From positions 2,914,001 through 2,978,000 of the forward strand of contig NZ_CP030850.1 in assembly GCF_003325355.1 (NCBI RefSeq): a DNA stretch of 64,000 nt, read 5' to 3'. The stretch's first letter is position 1, and every line of letters starts with the position of its first letter. The position numbers and the translations under genes were made by a program. Source of the stretch: Runella rosea (GTDB lineage Bacteria; Bacteroidota; Bacteroidia; Cytophagales; Spirosomataceae). Under the pieces are notes generated by a model that did not search any database, was not told the DNA's origin, and saw nothing but the letters and a program-made list of their open reading frames with translations. Positions 46,093 to 55,587 of this stretch are shown in pieces.

Positions 46093-46284
46093 ATGGCACA
46101 TCCCAAACGAAGACATTCAAGCACTCGCCGCGACAAACGCCGTACACACGACGCAATCCAGGGTAAAGCACTTTCAACTGACCCAACAACGGGCGAAGTA
46201 CATTTGATGCACCGTGCGCACGTATTTGAAGGAAATTTGGTTTACAAAGGCAAAGTTGTGGTAGAAGGCTACAAGCAAGTCTAA
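46093..46284 (+). CDS. rpmF: 50S ribosomal protein L32
   Basis: 63 residues with the L32 signature MAHPKRRHSSTRRDKRRTHD. The four zinc-binding cysteines of C+ type L32 are absent, so this is the zinc-free form. The position between yceD and plsX is the conserved one. A hairpin terminator 21 bp later can separate its expression from plsX. Confidence 0.98.
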   Translation: MAHPKRRHSSTRRDKRRTHDAIQGKALSTDPTTGEVHLMHRAHVFEGNLVYKGKVVVEGYKQV

Positions 46285-46304
46285 TTCATAACTCTCTGTA
46301 TGTG

Positions 46305-46354
46305 AAAGCATTTTATGGCAACTTATAGATAAAGTTGTTGTGAAATGCTTTTTT
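46305..46354 (+). terminator. Hairpin terminator after rpmF
   Basis: AAAGCATTT (46305-46313) pairs with AAATGCTTT (46343-46351), with an inner CAACTT/AAGTTG helix, then six Ts. It may be partial, as plsX follows on the same strand. Confidence 0.75.
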
Positions 46355-46434
46355 AGTATCGGTTATCTGCTATTTTTACAGCCTCATTTTGAGTATAACG
46401 ATACCTTCTTGATACCCAATACCTCTAAAGAATA

Positions 46435-47373
46435 ATGAAAATAGGAATAGACGCAATGGGAGGGGATTTTGCCCCCGATGCTATAATAGAAGGAGCCGTC
46501 AATGCAGCATCCCAATTACCCCCGGATATCCATATTGTATTGATTGGTAAGCAGGATGTAATCAATGCTTTACTGGAAAAATATAATTATCAGGGCAGTC
46601 AAATTGAAGTTGTCCATGCCGAAGAAGTCGTTGAAATGGGTGAACATCCCACAAAAGCGCTCTCTCAGAAGCCACATTCCAGTATCTCAATTGGATTTAA
46701 GTTATTAAAAGACAAACAATTAGATATTTTTTGCGGAGCAGGCAACACAGGTGCTATGCACGTAGGGGCACTCTTCAGCATCAAAGCCATTGAGGGAATC
46801 ATCCGCCCAGCCATTGTAGGATTTGTTCCTCAAAAAAAAGGCGGACACGCCGTCATGCTCGATATTGGGGCCAATGCCGACTGCAAACCAGAAGTATTGG
46901 AGCAATTTGGCGTAATAGGCTCTATCTTCGCCCAGCAAACTTTCCAGATTGAACGCCCACGCGTGGCTTTAATGAACATCGGGGAAGAAGAGCAGAAAGG
47001 CTCAGTAGTAGCGCAGGCCGCTCACCAGCTTTTAAAAGATAATACCCGAATTCATTTTGTGGGCAACATGGAAGGCGGCGATATGTTTGACGACAAAGCC
47101 GACGTCATTGTTACCGACGGATTTACGGGCAATGCCCTTTTCAAGTTAGCCGAATCTTTCTACGATGTTGCCAAAGAGCGCGGTATTCAGGATGATTTCA
47201 TTGATAAAATGAATTATGAATCAGTCGGCGGTAGCTCCATCATCGGAGTCAATGGCAACGTCATGATTGCCCACGGAATATCCTCGGCCATCGCCATCAA
47301 AAATATGATTACCTGGGCGCGCAAACAAGTGGAATCACACGCCTACGTTCAGATTGCAAAAGCCCTAAGTTAA
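46435..47373 (+). CDS. plsX: Phosphate acyltransferase PlsX
   Basis: The 312-residue protein begins MKIGIDAMGGDFAPDAIIEGAV and keeps the PlsX landmarks GAGNTGAMHVGALF, MLDIGANADCKPEVL, LMNIGEEEQKGS and DVIVTDGFTGNALFK. PlsX converts acyl-ACP to acyl-phosphate, the donor for PlsY in phosphatidic acid synthesis. Size is standard. It precedes fabH by 100 bp, the usual fatty acid/phospholipid cluster. Confidence 0.98.
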   Translation: MKIGIDAMGGDFAPDAIIEGAVNAASQLPPDIHIVLIGKQDVINALLEKYNYQGSQIEVVHAEEVVEMGEHPTKALSQKPHSSISIGFKLLKDKQLDIFCGAGNTGAMHVGALFSIKAIEGIIRPAIVGFVPQKKGGHAVMLDIGANADCKPEVLEQFGVIGSIFAQQTFQIERPRVALMNIGEEEQKGSVVAQAAHQLLKDNTRIHFVGNMEGGDMFDDKADVIVTDGFTGNALFKLAESFYDVAKERGIQDDFIDKMNYESVGGSSIIGVNGNVMIAHGISSAIAIKNMITWARKQVESHAYVQIAKALS

Positions 47374-47473
47374 AACTGCGTTAGCTGTTACCAGTTCGCC
47401 GTGGTCCGAATTTAAAAAACAGACTTACGGATAACCGAGACCCAGATAACTAATAACTTTTACGAAGTAAAAA

Positions 47474-48463
47474 ATGAGTCAAATTCGAGCTGCTATTACG
47501 GGGATACAAGGATACGTACCCGACTACATTTTGACCAATGCAGAATTGGAAAAAATGGTTGATACCAATGACGAATGGATAACCGCCCGCACAGGTATCA
47601 AAGAACGTCACATCCTCAAAGGAGAAGGCCTTGGTACTTCTCACATGGCAGCTGAAGCGGTAAAAGGTCTTTTGGCAAAGACCCATACCGCCCCAGAAGA
47701 AGTTGATTTACTCATCTGCGCAACCACAACACCAGACTTTATCTTTCCAAGCACCGCCAATCTTATCTGCGACATGGTCGGTATCAAATCCATCGGGAGT
47801 TTTGATATTCAGGCGGCTTGTTCGGGCTTTGTGTACGCCCTGACCGTGGGCTCTCAGTTTATCGAAACAGGAAAATATAAGAAGGTTATTATAGTAGGCG
47901 CCGATAAAATGTCGGCCATCGTCGACTACACCGACCGTACTACCTGCGTGCTTTTCGGTGATGGAGCGGGGGCAGTAATGCTCGAACCCAACATCGAAGG
48001 CTTCGGAATTATCGACAGTATTATTCGCTCCGACGGCGCGGGGCAGCCTTTCCTGAACCAAAAAGCAGGGGGCAGCCGCTACCCACCCACCCACGAAACC
48101 ATCGATAAACGCTGGCACTATGCGTACCAAGATGGCCCTTCAGTATTTAAATTTGCCGTCACCAATATGGCCGACGTTGCCGCCGAAATCATGGAGCGCA
48201 ATCACCTCACCGGCGACGATGTGGCGTGGCTCGTACCGCATCAAGCCAACAAACGTATCATTTCTGCCACCGCCAATCGGATGAAAGTAGGAATGGACAA
48301 AGTGATGCTTAATATTCAAAAATACGGCAACACCACCGCCGCTACCATCCCGCTCTGTTTGTGGGATTACGAATCTCAACTCAATAAAGGCGACAACCTG
48401 ATTTTGGCCGCTTTTGGAGGTGGGTTCACTTGGGGCTCTGTGTATGTCAAATGGGGCTACTAA
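47474..48463 (+). CDS. fabH: 3-oxoacyl-ACP synthase III (FabH)
   Basis: The 329-residue protein carries the Cys-His-Asn triad: Cys in [13 protein letters not shown], His in [11 protein letters not shown] and Asn in [11 protein letters not shown]. FabH condenses acetyl-CoA or branched acyl-CoA primers with malonyl-ACP to start fatty acid chains. The primer preference cannot be read. It follows plsX and precedes efp. Confidence 0.98.
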   Translation: MSQIRAAITGIQGYVPDYILTNAELEKMVDTNDEWITARTGIKERHILKGEGLGTSHMAAEAVKGLLAKTHTAPEEVDLLICATTTPDFIFPSTANLICDMVGIKSIGSFDIQAACSGFVYALTVGSQFIETGKYKKVIIVGADKMSAIVDYTDRTTCVLFGDGAGAVMLEPNIEGFGIIDSIIRSDGAGQPFLNQKAGGSRYPPTHETIDKRWHYAYQDGPSVFKFAVTNMADVAAEIMERNHLTGDDVAWLVPHQANKRIISATANRMKVGMDKVMLNIQKYGNTTAATIPLCLWDYESQLNKGDNLILAAFGGGFTWGSVYVKWGY

Positions 48464-48597
48464 GCTTTCCAGCAGCTCTTTAATTTTTTTTTATCAACCT
48501 ATATTTTGCAAATAATCGTCAGTTTTAAGGGTTCTTAAGGTAGTTTTAGTCGCTTTACCAATCAACTACTCAACCAAAAACTGTAACTCAAAAAAGT

Positions 48598-49161
48598 ATG
48601 GCAACAACCGCAGACATCCGTAATGGATTGGTCATTAACTTCAACAACGATTTATTCCAAGTGATTGAATTTCAACACGTAAAACCTGGCAAAGGCGCGG
48701 CTTTCGTACGCACGAAAATCAAAAGCCTTACCACCGGAAAAGTGTTGGATAATACCTTCAACTCAGGAGTAGCTATTTATCCAGTTCGTGTAGAACGCCG
48801 CTCTTTCCAGTATTTGTACAAAGATGAGACTGGTTATAATTTTATGGACAATGAAACATTTGACCAAATCTCTATCTCAGAAAAACTTCTTACGGCGGCC
48901 GATTTGCTGAAAGAAGGCCAAGTCGTTGAAGTACTCATTAATACCGAAAACGAATCCCCGCTTACCTGTGAATTACCCTCTTTTGTGGAACTTGTCGTCA
49001 CCTACGCCGAGCCAGGTATCAAAGGGGATACTGCCAACAACCCCCGCAAGGCCGTTGAAGTTGAAACAGGAGCCCGTATTATGGTGCCTATGTTTATCGA
49101 AGAAGGTGATAAACTCCGCATCGATACCCGCACTTACGATTATGTAGAACGCGTAAAATAA
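48598..49161 (+). CDS. efp: Elongation factor P
   Basis: The 187-residue protein has the three EF-P domains; the modification-site loop reads HVKPGKGAAFVRTK, with a lysine at the tip as in EpmA-type or unmodified EF-P. It frees ribosomes stalled at polyproline. It lies between fabH and accB, an arrangement frequent in Bacteroidota. Confidence 0.98.
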   Translation: MATTADIRNGLVINFNNDLFQVIEFQHVKPGKGAAFVRTKIKSLTTGKVLDNTFNSGVAIYPVRVERRSFQYLYKDETGYNFMDNETFDQISISEKLLTAADLLKEGQVVEVLINTENESPLTCELPSFVELVVTYAEPGIKGDTANNPRKAVEVETGARIMVPMFIEEGDKLRIDTRTYDYVERVK

Positions 49162-49237
49162 TTCCTACTGATTGTAGCCCACCATTGATGGCATGGCGCT
49201 AAAAAATAGTGACGACTGCGTAATAACCACTAAAAAA

Positions 49238-49711
49238 ATGGAAATCAAAGACATTCAAAAATTGTTAGACTTCATCGCTAATTCTGGCTTGGATGAAGTC
49301 AATATCGAAACCGGAGAATTTAAGGTAAGTGTAAAGAAAAATGCGGCGGCTACGTATGTAACGGCCGCCCCTGCTCCCGTAGCAGCAGCGCCCGTAGCGG
49401 CTCCTCAGCCCGCGGCTCCCGCCCCCCAGCCTGCCGCCGCCCCTGTGGCTCCCAAAGCCGATGATTCAAAGTACCTGACCATTAAATCGCCAATGATTGG
49501 TACTTTTTACCGCTCAGGTGGCCCCGACAAACCTTCATTTGTAGAAATAGGCGACGATGTTACGACGGGCAAAGTAGTTTGTATCGTTGAAGCGATGAAA
49601 CTCTTTAACGAAATCGAGTCGGAAGTATCGGGCCGGATCGTGAAAGTATTGGTTGAAAATGCAACTCCCGTTGAATACGACCAGCCTTTGTTCTTGGTAG
49701 AACCCATTTAA
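49238..49711 (+). CDS. accB: Acetyl-CoA carboxylase biotin carboxyl carrier protein
   Basis: From ATG 49238 (MEIKDIQKLLDFIANSG; an ATG at 49193 would add 15 residues) the protein is 157 residues. An N-terminal helical region, an Ala/Pro-rich linker (about 45-80) and the biotinyl domain with the target lysine in VEAMKLFNEIE are seen. It carries biotin for AccC and the carboxyltransferase in malonyl-CoA formation. Confidence 0.97.
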   Translation: MEIKDIQKLLDFIANSGLDEVNIETGEFKVSVKKNAAATYVTAAPAPVAAAPVAAPQPAAPAPQPAAAPVAPKADDSKYLTIKSPMIGTFYRSGGPDKPSFVEIGDDVTTGKVVCIVEAMKLFNEIESEVSGRIVKVLVENATPVEYDQPLFLVEPI

Positions 49712-49753
49712 ATCGTCGGAGTTAATCAAGTTTTTGCCGTAAAATGTCGGGAA

Positions 49754-49770
49754 CAATCAAGTCTTGATTG
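49754..49770. promoter_or_regulatory. Dyad CAATCAAG-T-CTTGATTG between accB and accC
   Basis: Perfect 8-bp arms around one base in the 121-bp accB-accC gap. No T-tract follows. It may be a regulator site or a processing hairpin. Confidence 0.4.
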
Positions 49771-49832
49771 AAAAACGCCCTGATACTATGCCAATTTCAT
49801 GATTATCAATGACTACTCAATGACTCAAAATT

Positions 49833-51176
49833 ATGTTTAAAAAAATACTTATTGCCAATCGCGGGGAAATCGCCTTACGGGTGATTCGTACCTGCCGCGA
49901 AATGGGAATTCAGACCGTGGCGGTGTACTCAACAGCCGACCGTGAAAGTCTGCACGTACGTTTTGCCGACGAAGCGGTTTGTATTGGACCTCCTGCGAGC
50001 CGTCAGTCCTACCTGAATATTCCAAACATCATTTCGGCTGCCGAAATCACCAACGCCGACGCCATTCACCCCGGCTACGGATTTTTATCGGAGAATGCCG
50101 AGTTTTCTCGCATTTGTGCCGATTACGGTATCAAATTCATCGGAGCAACGGCCGAACAGATTAATTTCATGGGCGACAAAGCCACCGCTAAAGCAACCAT
50201 GAGAGCCGCGGGCGTGCCCGTGATTCCAGGCTCAGAAGGACTGCTTGACTCTGTCGAACAAGGCAAAGAATTGGCCAAAGAAATTGGCTACCCCGTCATT
50301 GTGAAAGCAACCGCTGGGGGCGGTGGACGCGGAATGCGCATCATCAAAGAAGAAAGTGAGTTTCAGAAGGCGTGGGATGATGCCAAAATGGAATCAGGCG
50401 CTGCTTTCGGTAACGATGGTCTTTATCTCGAAAAATTTGTAGAAGAACCTCGCCACATTGAAATTCAGGTGGTAGGTGACCAATATGGCAAAGTATGCCA
50501 TCTTTCGGAGCGCGATTGCTCGATTCAGCGTCGCCACCAAAAACTGGTTGAAGAAACACCTTCTCCCATCGTGACCCCCGAACTTCGGGAGCGTATGGGA
50601 CAGGCTGCCATCAAAGGCGCCTCGGCCATCAATTACGAAGGTGCAGGAACCATTGAGTTTTTGGTCGACAAATACGGTGAATTCTACTTTATGGAAATGA
50701 ATACCCGGATTCAGGTAGAACACCCGATTACGGAAGAAGTAACCAACTTTGACCTCATTAAGGAACAAATCAAAGTGGCGGCTGGCGAGCCAATTTCGGG
50801 ACAAAACTACACCCCACAACGCTACGCAATGGAGTGCCGTATCAACGCCGAAGACCCCGCCAACGGGTTTCGCCCAAGCCCCGGCAAGATTACGCAATTG
50901 CACTTTCCGGGCGGTCACGGCGTTCGTATCGATAGCCACGTGTATGCCGGCTACACCATTCCCCCCAATTATGACTCAATGATTGCTAAGATTATCGTAA
51001 GCGGTCAGTCACGCGAAGAAGTGATGACCCGCATGAAACGGGCTTTGCAGGAATGCGTCATTGAAGGGATAAAAACTACGATTCCTTTCCATATCCGCCT
51101 CATGGACGACCCTGGCTTTAAATCAGGGATATTTACGACCAAATATTTGGAGTCCTTTGATTTCGGGGGATTGTAA
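49833..51176 (+). CDS. accC: Acetyl-CoA carboxylase biotin carboxylase subunit
   Basis: 447 residues, standard length. It starts [21 protein letters not shown], with the ATP-grasp glycine loop [13 protein letters not shown], the [16 protein letters not shown] segment, [17 protein letters not shown] and the FRPSPGKI region. It carboxylates the biotin on AccB. The accA/accD subunits are not in the window. Confidence 0.98.
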   Translation: MFKKILIANRGEIALRVIRTCREMGIQTVAVYSTADRESLHVRFADEAVCIGPPASRQSYLNIPNIISAAEITNADAIHPGYGFLSENAEFSRICADYGIKFIGATAEQINFMGDKATAKATMRAAGVPVIPGSEGLLDSVEQGKELAKEIGYPVIVKATAGGGGRGMRIIKEESEFQKAWDDAKMESGAAFGNDGLYLEKFVEEPRHIEIQVVGDQYGKVCHLSERDCSIQRRHQKLVEETPSPIVTPELRERMGQAAIKGASAINYEGAGTIEFLVDKYGEFYFMEMNTRIQVEHPITEEVTNFDLIKEQIKVAAGEPISGQNYTPQRYAMECRINAEDPANGFRPSPGKITQLHFPGGHGVRIDSHVYAGYTIPPNYDSMIAKIIVSGQSREEVMTRMKRALQECVIEGIKTTIPFHIRLMDDPGFKSGIFTTKYLESFDFGGL

Positions 51177-51277
51177 GGTATAGATAACCGAAAAATGTAA
51201 AACTGATAAATGTAAAATAAGGAGAATACAGTCTGCATCAAGCTATAAATCAGTTTTTCTTTTCGCAATATTTCTTT

Positions 51278-51308
51278 AAAAGCGGGCTTTCAAAAGCTCG
51301 CTTTTTTT
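51278..51308 (+). terminator. Terminator of the accC transcript
   Basis: AAAGCGGGCTT pairs with AAGCTCGCTTT around TTCAA-type loop bases, followed by a run of Ts, about 100 bp after accC. Confidence 0.75.
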
Positions 51309-51466
51309 GTTTCAACTTTCCTAAAAGTGTGCCTTTTTGGGAAGCTCTTTCTTGAACTGATGCACAATTTGAGGTTGTTATTTCCCAAGAAACCCTGTCT
51401 TTAGGTTAGCATGATTTTTTTATCTTTTCGGTCATATCTTATCATTCAACTTTAACAAACAAGGTT

Positions 51467-51994
51467 ATGAAAAAGCAACAAATCACCGAAGAGATGAAAC
51501 AATCTCCGCTTCATCAATTGTTTTTGGAAGAAATTAAAGACATTTATTGGGCCGAAAATCATTTGCTGAAAGCCCTACCAAAAATGGCCGAAGCCAGTAC
51601 TTCTACCGAACTTAGGAAGGCATTTGAAGGTCACTTGGCCGTTACACAAACCCACGTAGAACGTTTGAAAAAGGTTTTTGAATCATTGGACGAAAAACCT
51701 GAAACCAAAACCTGTGAAGCCCTTAAAGGACTAATCAGAGAGGCCAACGAAATCATTGACGATACCGAAGACGGCACAATGGTGCGGGATTGCGGCCTGA
51801 TTTTGGCAGCCCAAAAAGTTGAACATTACGAAATTGCAACCTATGGTACTCTGCGTACTTTGGCCGCCATTATGGGCCATACGGAAGTGCAGGCACTTTT
51901 ACAGGCTACGTTGGACGAAGAACACTCGGCCGACGATGAGCTAACGCAGGTGGCAATGTCATTTGTTAACGAAGAAGCCATGTCCGAAAAATAG
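51467..51994 (+). CDS. YciE/DUF892 ferritin-like stress protein
   Basis: The 175-residue all-helical protein matches DUF892: SPLHQLFLEEIKDIYWAENHLLKALPKM, THVERLKKVFE, and AAQKVEHYEIATYGTL, DEEHSADDELT. Conserved Glu and His residues on four helices form the ferritin-like di-metal site. The family is induced by osmotic or general stress. It is a single-gene unit with its own terminator. Confidence 0.94.
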   Translation: MKKQQITEEMKQSPLHQLFLEEIKDIYWAENHLLKALPKMAEASTSTELRKAFEGHLAVTQTHVERLKKVFESLDEKPETKTCEALKGLIREANEIIDDTEDGTMVRDCGLILAAQKVEHYEIATYGTLRTLAAIMGHTEVQALLQATLDEEHSADDELTQVAMSFVNEEAMSEK

Positions 51995-52018
51995 CTTAAG
52001 AGATTAGAATAACTTAAC

Positions 52019-52052
52019 AAAAAAGCAGAAGGTGAACCCTTCTGCTTTTTTT
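52019..52052 (+). terminator. Terminator of the DUF892 gene
   Basis: AAAAGCAGAAGG pairs with CCTTCTGCTTTT around TGAAC, followed by Ts, 25 bp after the stop. Confidence 0.88.
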
Positions 52053-52125
52053 GAAACATTGTTACTGTCTATATTGGAAGTTTTAACCGGCAATACAAAG
52101 TCAACATTCACAAGAAGGTTCTGAT

Positions 52126-52629
52126 TTATTCTACTTTTTTAAATACAACCCGCTGTAAATTATCAACCGAATAGTTAGTGACGGGCTGGTTATCAACACC
52201 TTGTTTTTTTCCTGAAGTCACTTCAAAAATCAATTCTTTGCCTCTCAATTCATAGGTAGAAGTAAGTATTACGCCAGATGTTTCAAAAACGCAATACAGT
52301 TTATTCTCAAATAAATAGTCCATCAGCTCAATTCCACCTCCTTCGTCTGTAATATAATGCCCTTTTGAAGCGTCTTTTAGCCGTAAAATATAGTCTTTAA
52401 CCATAGGCATTTGGGGCGACAAATATTCCATTTTCCACATCCATGCATCCGCAGCTGTCATTTTTTTAACGGTCAATTTTACAGGTAAGCTGTCTTTGAG
52501 CACGCCTCGGCTGTAGATGTACATCGTTCCTTCCCAATTACCCAAACAGGTATCCACAAACGTTGTCTGCGCCATTAAAGACTCAAAAAAAGCAAAAAAG
52601 AGCCAAAGAATCAGTCCGAGTTTTTTCAT
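52126..52629 (-). CDS. Secreted protein of unknown function
   Basis: The 167-residue protein has a signal peptide (MKKLGLILWLFFAFFESLMAQ) and a lipocalin-like beta-rich body (GNWEGTMYIYSRGVLKDSLPVKLTVKK, then WKMEYLSPQMPMVKDYILRLKD). I do not recognise a named family. The start is 9 bp after the stop of the GNAT gene on the same strand, so they form an operon. Confidence 0.8.
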   Translation of the reverse strand: MKKLGLILWLFFAFFESLMAQTTFVDTCLGNWEGTMYIYSRGVLKDSLPVKLTVKKMTAADAWMWKMEYLSPQMPMVKDYILRLKDASKGHYITDEGGGIELMDYLFENKLYCVFETSGVILTSTYELRGKELIFEVTSGKKQGVDNQPVTNYSVDNLQRVVFKKVE

Positions 52630-52638
52630 AATAAACCA

Positions 52639-53055
52639 TTATTTCAGTTCTTCTACCGTATCTATAAAATAACAATGGGGATGATGTTTCATGCCTATTT
52701 TGGGATAATACTCTACTGCTTTGGGCGCCGACAATAAAATGAGTTTGGCACGGGGCGCAGCCAGTTTTGTTTGCCGAATCAACTCCTTACCGATGCCCTG
52801 TTTTTGATACGCTTGGTCCACCGCCAAATCTGACAGATAGGTACAAAAAGCAAAGTCAGTAATGGCCCGCGATACGCCAACGAGCACGCCATTGTCGCGC
52901 GCCGTTACCAACAGAGTGGCATTTTTGAGCATATCTGCTATCCGCTCAGTATCCTCTACGGGGCGACGCTCGCCTAAGGTTGAGCGATTGAGTACTGATA
53001 TAAATTCATCAACAGACAACTGATTTTCTACTTGATAATTGATTGAAAATGACAT
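52639..53055 (-). CDS. GNAT family N-acetyltransferase
   Basis: The ATG at 53055 gives 138 residues. Motif A is clear: LSDLAVDQAYQKQGIGKELIRQTK, preceded by VGVSRAITDF and followed by AAPRAKLILLSAPKAVEYYPKIGM. The short form resembles small-molecule or protein N-acetyltransferases; substrate unknown. An upstream in-frame extension to 53094 is not conserved-looking. Confidence 0.9.
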   Translation of the reverse strand: MSFSINYQVENQLSVDEFISVLNRSTLGERRPVEDTERIADMLKNATLLVTARDNGVLVGVSRAITDFAFCTYLSDLAVDQAYQKQGIGKELIRQTKLAAPRAKLILLSAPKAVEYYPKIGMKHHPHCYFIDTVEELK

Positions 53056-53244
53056 ATTAGGTCTTGTTTTAGGCTCCAACAGAACAGGCAACAATTATCC
53101 GTACTTTTCGGCACTTTTCAGCATAAAGAAACAAAAAACTGTTCTTTTGCCCCGAATATATCCAAGCCTAAAGGATATCTATCTAAAATTAGCACATCCA
53201 CCCCAAAAATGATCAAAAGCATTTTTTCAAAGAACGGGGCAATT

Positions 53245-53252
53245 TAGATTTG
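53245..53252 (+). promoter_or_regulatory. Candidate -7 element of the InsA-like gene
   Basis: TAGATTTG matches TAnnTTTG, 54 bp before the ATG at 53307; the -33 position is a T-run. Confidence 0.5.
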
Positions 53253-53306
53253 GTAAATTACTATAGCGAAATATCTTTTTTCACCCGACTAAACCTTCTC
53301 TCATCA

Positions 53307-53729
53307 ATGGCTGCAACCTTGAAATGCCCCAAATGCGATAGCCTAGAAACTGTCAAAAACGGAATTATTAAAAACCGCCAACGGTTTCGGTGCAAAAAAT
53401 GCGATTACAATTTTACCGTCGACAAACTCGGCAAAGGTATTAGTTCGTATTACGTCATCAAAGCCCTCCAGCTGTATATTGAAGGGGTGAGTTTCCGCGA
53501 AATCGAGCGTTTGTTGGGGGTCAGTCACGTGTCGGTCATGAACTGGGTCAAAAAATACCAAATCAAAATGCCCGACCGAATCACGCATCATGCCACATAC
53601 AAAGTGATGAGTCATAAGGAATTGGCGGAGTTTTATGCCGACCGCAAAAACCTCGAAGGAACGGGTATGATTGTGACCGAATTGGGCGATAAATTTATGA
53701 TGATTAAATGGGAACGATTTAAAGATTAA
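53307..53729 (+). CDS. Free-standing IS1 InsA-like zinc-ribbon/HTH protein
   Basis: The ATG at 53307 gives 140 residues. The N terminus is an InsA-type zinc ribbon (CPKCDSLETVKNGIIKNRQRFRCKKCDYNF, two CxxC pairs) followed by a helix-turn-helix (GVSFREIERLLGVSHVSVMNWVKKY). The tail (MIVTELGDKFMMIKWERFKD) is not transposase-like and no DDE catalytic domain or terminal inverted repeats follow. It therefore looks like an IS1-family DNA-binding part kept as a host regulator, with its own promoter element. Confidence 0.85.
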   Translation: MAATLKCPKCDSLETVKNGIIKNRQRFRCKKCDYNFTVDKLGKGISSYYVIKALQLYIEGVSFREIERLLGVSHVSVMNWVKKYQIKMPDRITHHATYKVMSHKELAEFYADRKNLEGTGMIVTELGDKFMMIKWERFKD

Positions 53730-54137
53730 GGCTCCGAAGAATTCATTTTAGTCAAACACGGCATTGCATTCTCCCCTATTTCTCCTATTTATTGCTAATA
53801 TAATATACTTTTGCTAAATTACTATAGGCACTTTTCGGGGTGCCTATTCCTATTTTGTGTCCCTTTATACTTCAATCAATACGAAAATACCTTATAATAT
53901 TCTGATTTTTTCTTCAATTACCACAGAATATTCAGAATTGAAAACAAATAGTAGTATAAAATAAGGCAAATCAGGGGTTTTATAGGCCTTTAGCTACACT
54001 AATTGACCAAGTCTATATCAATATTTTTTTTATTTATTGTATTTTCTGGTGTTTTGAATCACAATTACTGCCCAAGGCGCCGGGCTTCGATTGCAATGCA
54101 GTCCGAATTTTTCGAAACCTTCTCCTCTTAACCGACA
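53730..54137. other. Upstream region of the porin gene
   Basis: A 408-bp AT-rich stretch without ORFs. It has a TACTTTTG -7-like element (53807-53814), and an inverted repeat AATATTCTG (53896-53904) with CAGAATATT (53924-53932). If the -7 element is used, the porin mRNA has a leader of about 320 nt. Confidence 0.45.
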
Positions 54138-55514
54138 ATGAAAAAGTTATCTTTAGTATTGATTTTTGCTGCAAGCTGCGCCCATAGCTACGCCCAAGGC
54201 TCTACGGATTATGGTTCAGGAATGAAATTTAATATCAACCCTGAAGGCACTAAATACGTGCGTTTGATTACTTGGAGTCAGATATGGGCTAGGTCAGTAC
54301 AGAACAATCCCGGCACTTTAGTCAACGGTACACCTCAAAATAAAACGTTTGATGTGGGTGGTCGGCGCTTACGGATGTTAGCCATGGCCCAAGTGAGCGC
54401 TCGATTTATGGTATTGGCTCATTTTGGTATCAACAATCAATCTTTTCTGAACGGCGGTGCTGCGGGCACTTCTGGAACGGGTGGATATGGCGCTGGCAAA
54501 AAACCAGGGCTATTTTTCCATGATTTTTGGAGTGAATATACCATCATCCCCACCATCAACGCCGAGACAAAAAAGCCCAACAAATTTACGATGAATATTG
54601 GGGCTGGTTTGCACTACGTAATGGGGGTTTCAAGAATGACTATGTCGAGTACCCTTAATTACTTGGCCGTTGATGCACCAGTCTTCAACTGGGCACTCAT
54701 TGAAAACAGCGATCAATTTGCCCGCCAATATGGCATCTTTGCCAAAGGAAAAGCGGGCAAGTTTGAGTATCGTTTGGCATTAAATAAACCGTTTGCAACC
54801 AACGGAGCGGCCACCGAAGGCGTCGCCGTTGACAACAATGGTCAGAGTAAAGCCGCGCTGGCAGGCTATTTAGAATATGAATTTCTTGACCGAGAACCAA
54901 ATACGCTTCCTTACAAAGTAGGCACCTACGTTGGCACGAAAAAGGTGTTTAACGTGGGGGCAGGGTTTTATTCTCAAAAAGAAGGAACACAAAGCCTGAA
55001 AAATGGAATTGTACAAAAACATTCCATAAACTTGTTTGCGTTGGATGCATTTCTGGATATGCCTATCGGTAGAAAAGAGAAAAATGCGGCCATTACAATG
55101 TACAGCGGCTATTTTAATTACAATTTTGGCCCTAACTACCTCCGCAACCTCGGTATCATGAATATTGGCACGATTGACCCTAAGTTTACCGATAAAAAAG
55201 CCTTAGCAGGCGCGGGAAATGCCCGTCCAATGATTGGAACAGGTTCCATCTTTTATACACAGGCTGGGATTTTATTACCCAAAACCAGCGATAAACCCAA
55301 AATCCGCGTTCAGCCATTTGCCGCTTATACATCTAAGAAGTTTGAGGCCCTTAGTAAAACAGGCAGCTACTTTGACCTTGGCAGCAACTTTTTCATCGAC
55401 GGGCATCACGCAAAAATCACTTTACAGTACTCAACTCGCCCCATCTACACGGCCAAAGATGTCATTGATGGCAACAAAGGTGAGTTTATCGTTCAATTCC
55501 AAACGTATCTTTGA
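54138..55514 (+). CDS. Outer-membrane porin
   Basis: The 458-residue protein has a signal peptide (MKKLSLVLIFAASCAHSYAQ) and a sixteen-strand-like barrel: KYVRLITWSQIWARS, VGGRRLRMLAMAQVSARFMVLAHFGIN, FEYRLALNKPF, and the terminal GEFIVQFQTYL. It resembles the phosphate-selective/OprO-type porins of Bacteroidota. It stands 73 bp before an MHS permease gene, so it likely admits the same small carboxylate to the periplasm. Confidence 0.85.
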   Translation: MKKLSLVLIFAASCAHSYAQGSTDYGSGMKFNINPEGTKYVRLITWSQIWARSVQNNPGTLVNGTPQNKTFDVGGRRLRMLAMAQVSARFMVLAHFGINNQSFLNGGAAGTSGTGGYGAGKKPGLFFHDFWSEYTIIPTINAETKKPNKFTMNIGAGLHYVMGVSRMTMSSTLNYLAVDAPVFNWALIENSDQFARQYGIFAKGKAGKFEYRLALNKPFATNGAATEGVAVDNNGQSKAALAGYLEYEFLDREPNTLPYKVGTYVGTKKVFNVGAGFYSQKEGTQSLKNGIVQKHSINLFALDAFLDMPIGRKEKNAAITMYSGYFNYNFGPNYLRNLGIMNIGTIDPKFTDKKALAGAGNARPMIGTGSIFYTQAGILLPKTSDKPKIRVQPFAAYTSKKFEALSKTGSYFDLGSNFFIDGHHAKITLQYSTRPIYTAKDVIDGNKGEFIVQFQTYL

Positions 55515-55587
55515 GTTTAGTTAAGTAAAACCCTCTTCCGAAACCCTTATATTTTCTCTAATTATAACACCTAACTTTCCTACACTA

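Noticed and set aside
53307-53729. Active IS1-family insertion sequence
   Set aside because: Only the InsA-like zinc ribbon/HTH part exists; no DDE domain, no terminal inverted repeats and no target-site duplication were seen.
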